Source: Verrucomicrobiota bacterium (GTDB taxonomy: Bacteria > Verrucomicrobiota > Verrucomicrobiia > Limisphaerales > PALSA-1396). Taken from it: a stretch of 64,000 nucleotides of DNA. Positions within the stretch are counted from its first letter, which is position 1. The number at the start of each line of letters is the position of its first letter. Positions 62,860-64,000 of the stretch are shown here, piece after piece. The stretch spans positions 62,001-126,000 of the forward strand of contig JACQFP010000078.1 in assembly GCA_016200005.1 (NCBI GenBank), read 5' to 3'. The notes beneath the pieces are model-generated. The model was not told where the DNA came from. It did no database searches and worked only from the letters and a program-made list of their open reading frames with translations. Made by a program: the position numbers and the translations under genes.

Positions 62860-64000
62860 TTAGAAAACTTTCAATCTGACCGTCACCGCAGTGCCCTCGC
62901 CGATTTTGCTATGCAACTGCACCTTCCCGCCGTGCAGTTCGGCGCAGCGTTTCACCAGGAGCAAGCCAAGGCCCGTGCCCGGTCGTGTCCCGACGTTGCT
63001 GCCGCGGTGAAAGGCTTTGAACAACTGCTGCTGATCATCCTCCGAAATGCCAATCCCTGTGTCCCGAATCACACACACCGCGTCCCGCCCTTGCCGTTCA
63101 ACCAGGAAATGCACCGTTGCTCCCGGCTCGGAATATTTCACGGCGTTGCTCAAGAGATTGGTGAATATGTGTCCGAGCAGCCGTTCATCCGCCTGCGCTT
63201 CCGTGGGGATGGAGTTCAGCGAAAGCGCGATGGGGCATCGGCGGTTGGTCGCCGAAAGAACTTCATCCACCATGCGGCGGCAGAAGAGGTTCAGGTCTAG
63301 CGCGCCGGGTTGGAAGTCCAGTTTGCCCGCGTCGAGGCGGCTGAGGACGAGGACTTCTTCCATCATCCCAGCCATGCGGCGGGCATTCCGACTGATGGAT
63401 TCCAGGTGGTCCTCTCGTTCGCCGGGCGGCATTTTCTGGTAGAACTCACGCAACAGTTCCGCCGAGGACTGGATGATGCCGAGCGGCGTGCGAAACTCAT
63501 GCGACACCATGGAAACAAAATTGCTCTTGAGCTGGCTGAGTTCCTTTTCGCGGGCCAACGTCCGATGCAACTCTCCTTCGACCCGTTTGCGCTGGCTGAC
63601 GTCCAGACCGACGGTCAACAAATGCGGCACGCGGTTGATCTCGATGATGTCGGCGGAGATCAGCATGGTGAAAAGTTTTCCATGCCGGTCGCGCAGGCGA
63701 CACTCGCGCTCGTGGATGGAGCGCGTGCGCCGCAATTCCTCCCAGAACGGCTCGCGATCCGCCGGGTCGGCCCACAGACCCAGCTCCCGCGAGGTGCGCC
63801 CCAGGATTTCATCGAGGCGGTAGCCGGTCCAATTTAGATAAGCTTCGTTTGCCAGGACGTAACGCCCGTCGTCCATCCGCGAGATGGTGATGAAGACTGG
63901 ACTCGCGCGGAAAGCGGCGCTGAAGCGCGCCTCGCTTTCCGCCAGCGCGGCTTCGGCGCGTTTGCGTTCCGTGATGTCGCTGATGAACGCCTGAATGACC
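62860..64000 (-). CDS. PAS-containing sensor histidine kinase (5' part off the window)
   Basis: The gene runs in from beyond 64000. The internal ATG at 63876 is not its start, because the frame continues upstream with DITERKRAEAALAESEARFS, a PAS-PAC linker. Within the window: end of one PAS, a full PAS/PAC domain (FSAAFRASPVFITI to LDVSQRKRVEGEL), HisKA with SMVSHEFRTPLGIIQSSAEL, and HATPase with N box NLLSNAVKYSE, G1 DTGIGIS and G2 GTRPGTGLGLLLVKR. It should autophosphorylate and pass phosphate to the downstream regulator. Signal unknown. No membrane segment is seen in the visible part. Confidence 0.92.
   Translation of the reverse strand, partial: VIQAFISDITERKRAEAALAESEARFSAAFRASPVFITISRMDDGRYVLANEAYLNWTGYRLDEILGRTSRELGLWADPADREPFWEELRRTRSIHERECRLRDRHGKLFTMLISADIIEINRVPHLLTVGLDVSQRKRVEGELHRTLAREKELSQLKSNFVSMVSHEFRTPLGIIQSSAELLREFYQKMPPGEREDHLESISRNARRMAGMMEEVLVLSRLDAGKLDFQPGALDLNLFCRRMVDEVLSATNRRCPIALSLNSIPTEAQADERLLGHIFTNLLSNAVKYSEPGATVHFLVERQGRDAVCVIRDTGIGISEDDQQQLFKAFHRGSNVGTRPGTGLGLLLVKRCAELHGGKVQLHSKIGEGTAVTVRLKVF

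Overview
The window looks like chromosomal DNA from a Verrucomicrobiota bacterium close to the Pedosphaera/Limisphaerales group. The evidence is a prepilin-like protein with an FTLIELLVV leader and a C-terminal H-x9-DG motif, a planctomycete-type cytochrome (DUF1549/DUF1553) and DUF1501 pair, an ECF sigma factor fused to a membrane anchor, and many GC-rich palindromic repeats that also run through coding sequence. No rRNA, tRNA or CRISPR array was seen.

Layout. 1-2068: the end of a Gfo/Idh/MocA oxidoreductase and an ApbE lipoprotein. 2522-17213 (minus strand): a sugar block with a RhaT-type symporter, an HpcH aldolase fused to two cupins, dehydrogenases, a TIM-barrel isomerase, a rhamnose mutarotase, two secreted glycosidase-like proteins and an aldehyde dehydrogenase. 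Together these suggest non-phosphorylative L-rhamnose use (rhamnose to 2-keto-3-deoxyrhamnonate, then pyruvate plus lactaldehyde, then lactate), although no lactonase or rhamnonate dehydratase lies beside them. 17727-21305 (plus): prepilin-like protein, secreted beta-propeller and sodium/solute symporter. 22134-24169 (minus): folE2, a DksA-like gene, rpmG and rpsR, all in zinc-ligand-poor forms, ending in a terminator. 24467-31231: a secreted EEP-fold enzyme, a DUF2314 protein, an atypical kinase, comF, accD, a split UxaA dehydratase and an SDR. 31308-36804 (minus): a liv-type ABC transporter operon whose gene junctions are invaded by hairpin elements, two of which carry an S23 (rRNA intervening-sequence type) gene. 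37015-47460: two RND efflux pairs (one permease has a nonsense codon, the other an in-frame repeat) with a three-gene HNH cassette between them. 47901-54884: ECF-sigma fusion, then a DUF1501/DUF1549 pair split by a DUF559 gene flanked by palindromes. 55480-64000: mscS, a tightly overlapping HAD / unknown / PfkB cassette, a radical SAM protein with a STAS-like tail, a TPR-like protein, a response regulator and a histidine kinase that runs off the window.

The most unusual signal is the behaviour of small hairpin-bounded elements. Some carry ORFs (S23 twice, DUF559 once), some are ORF-less palindromes, and they sit at operon junctions or in frame inside genes, where they supply start regions, stop codons or peptide inserts. 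The second strongest signal is the cluster of zinc-independent paralogues. The third is the uncharacterised HNH cassette.
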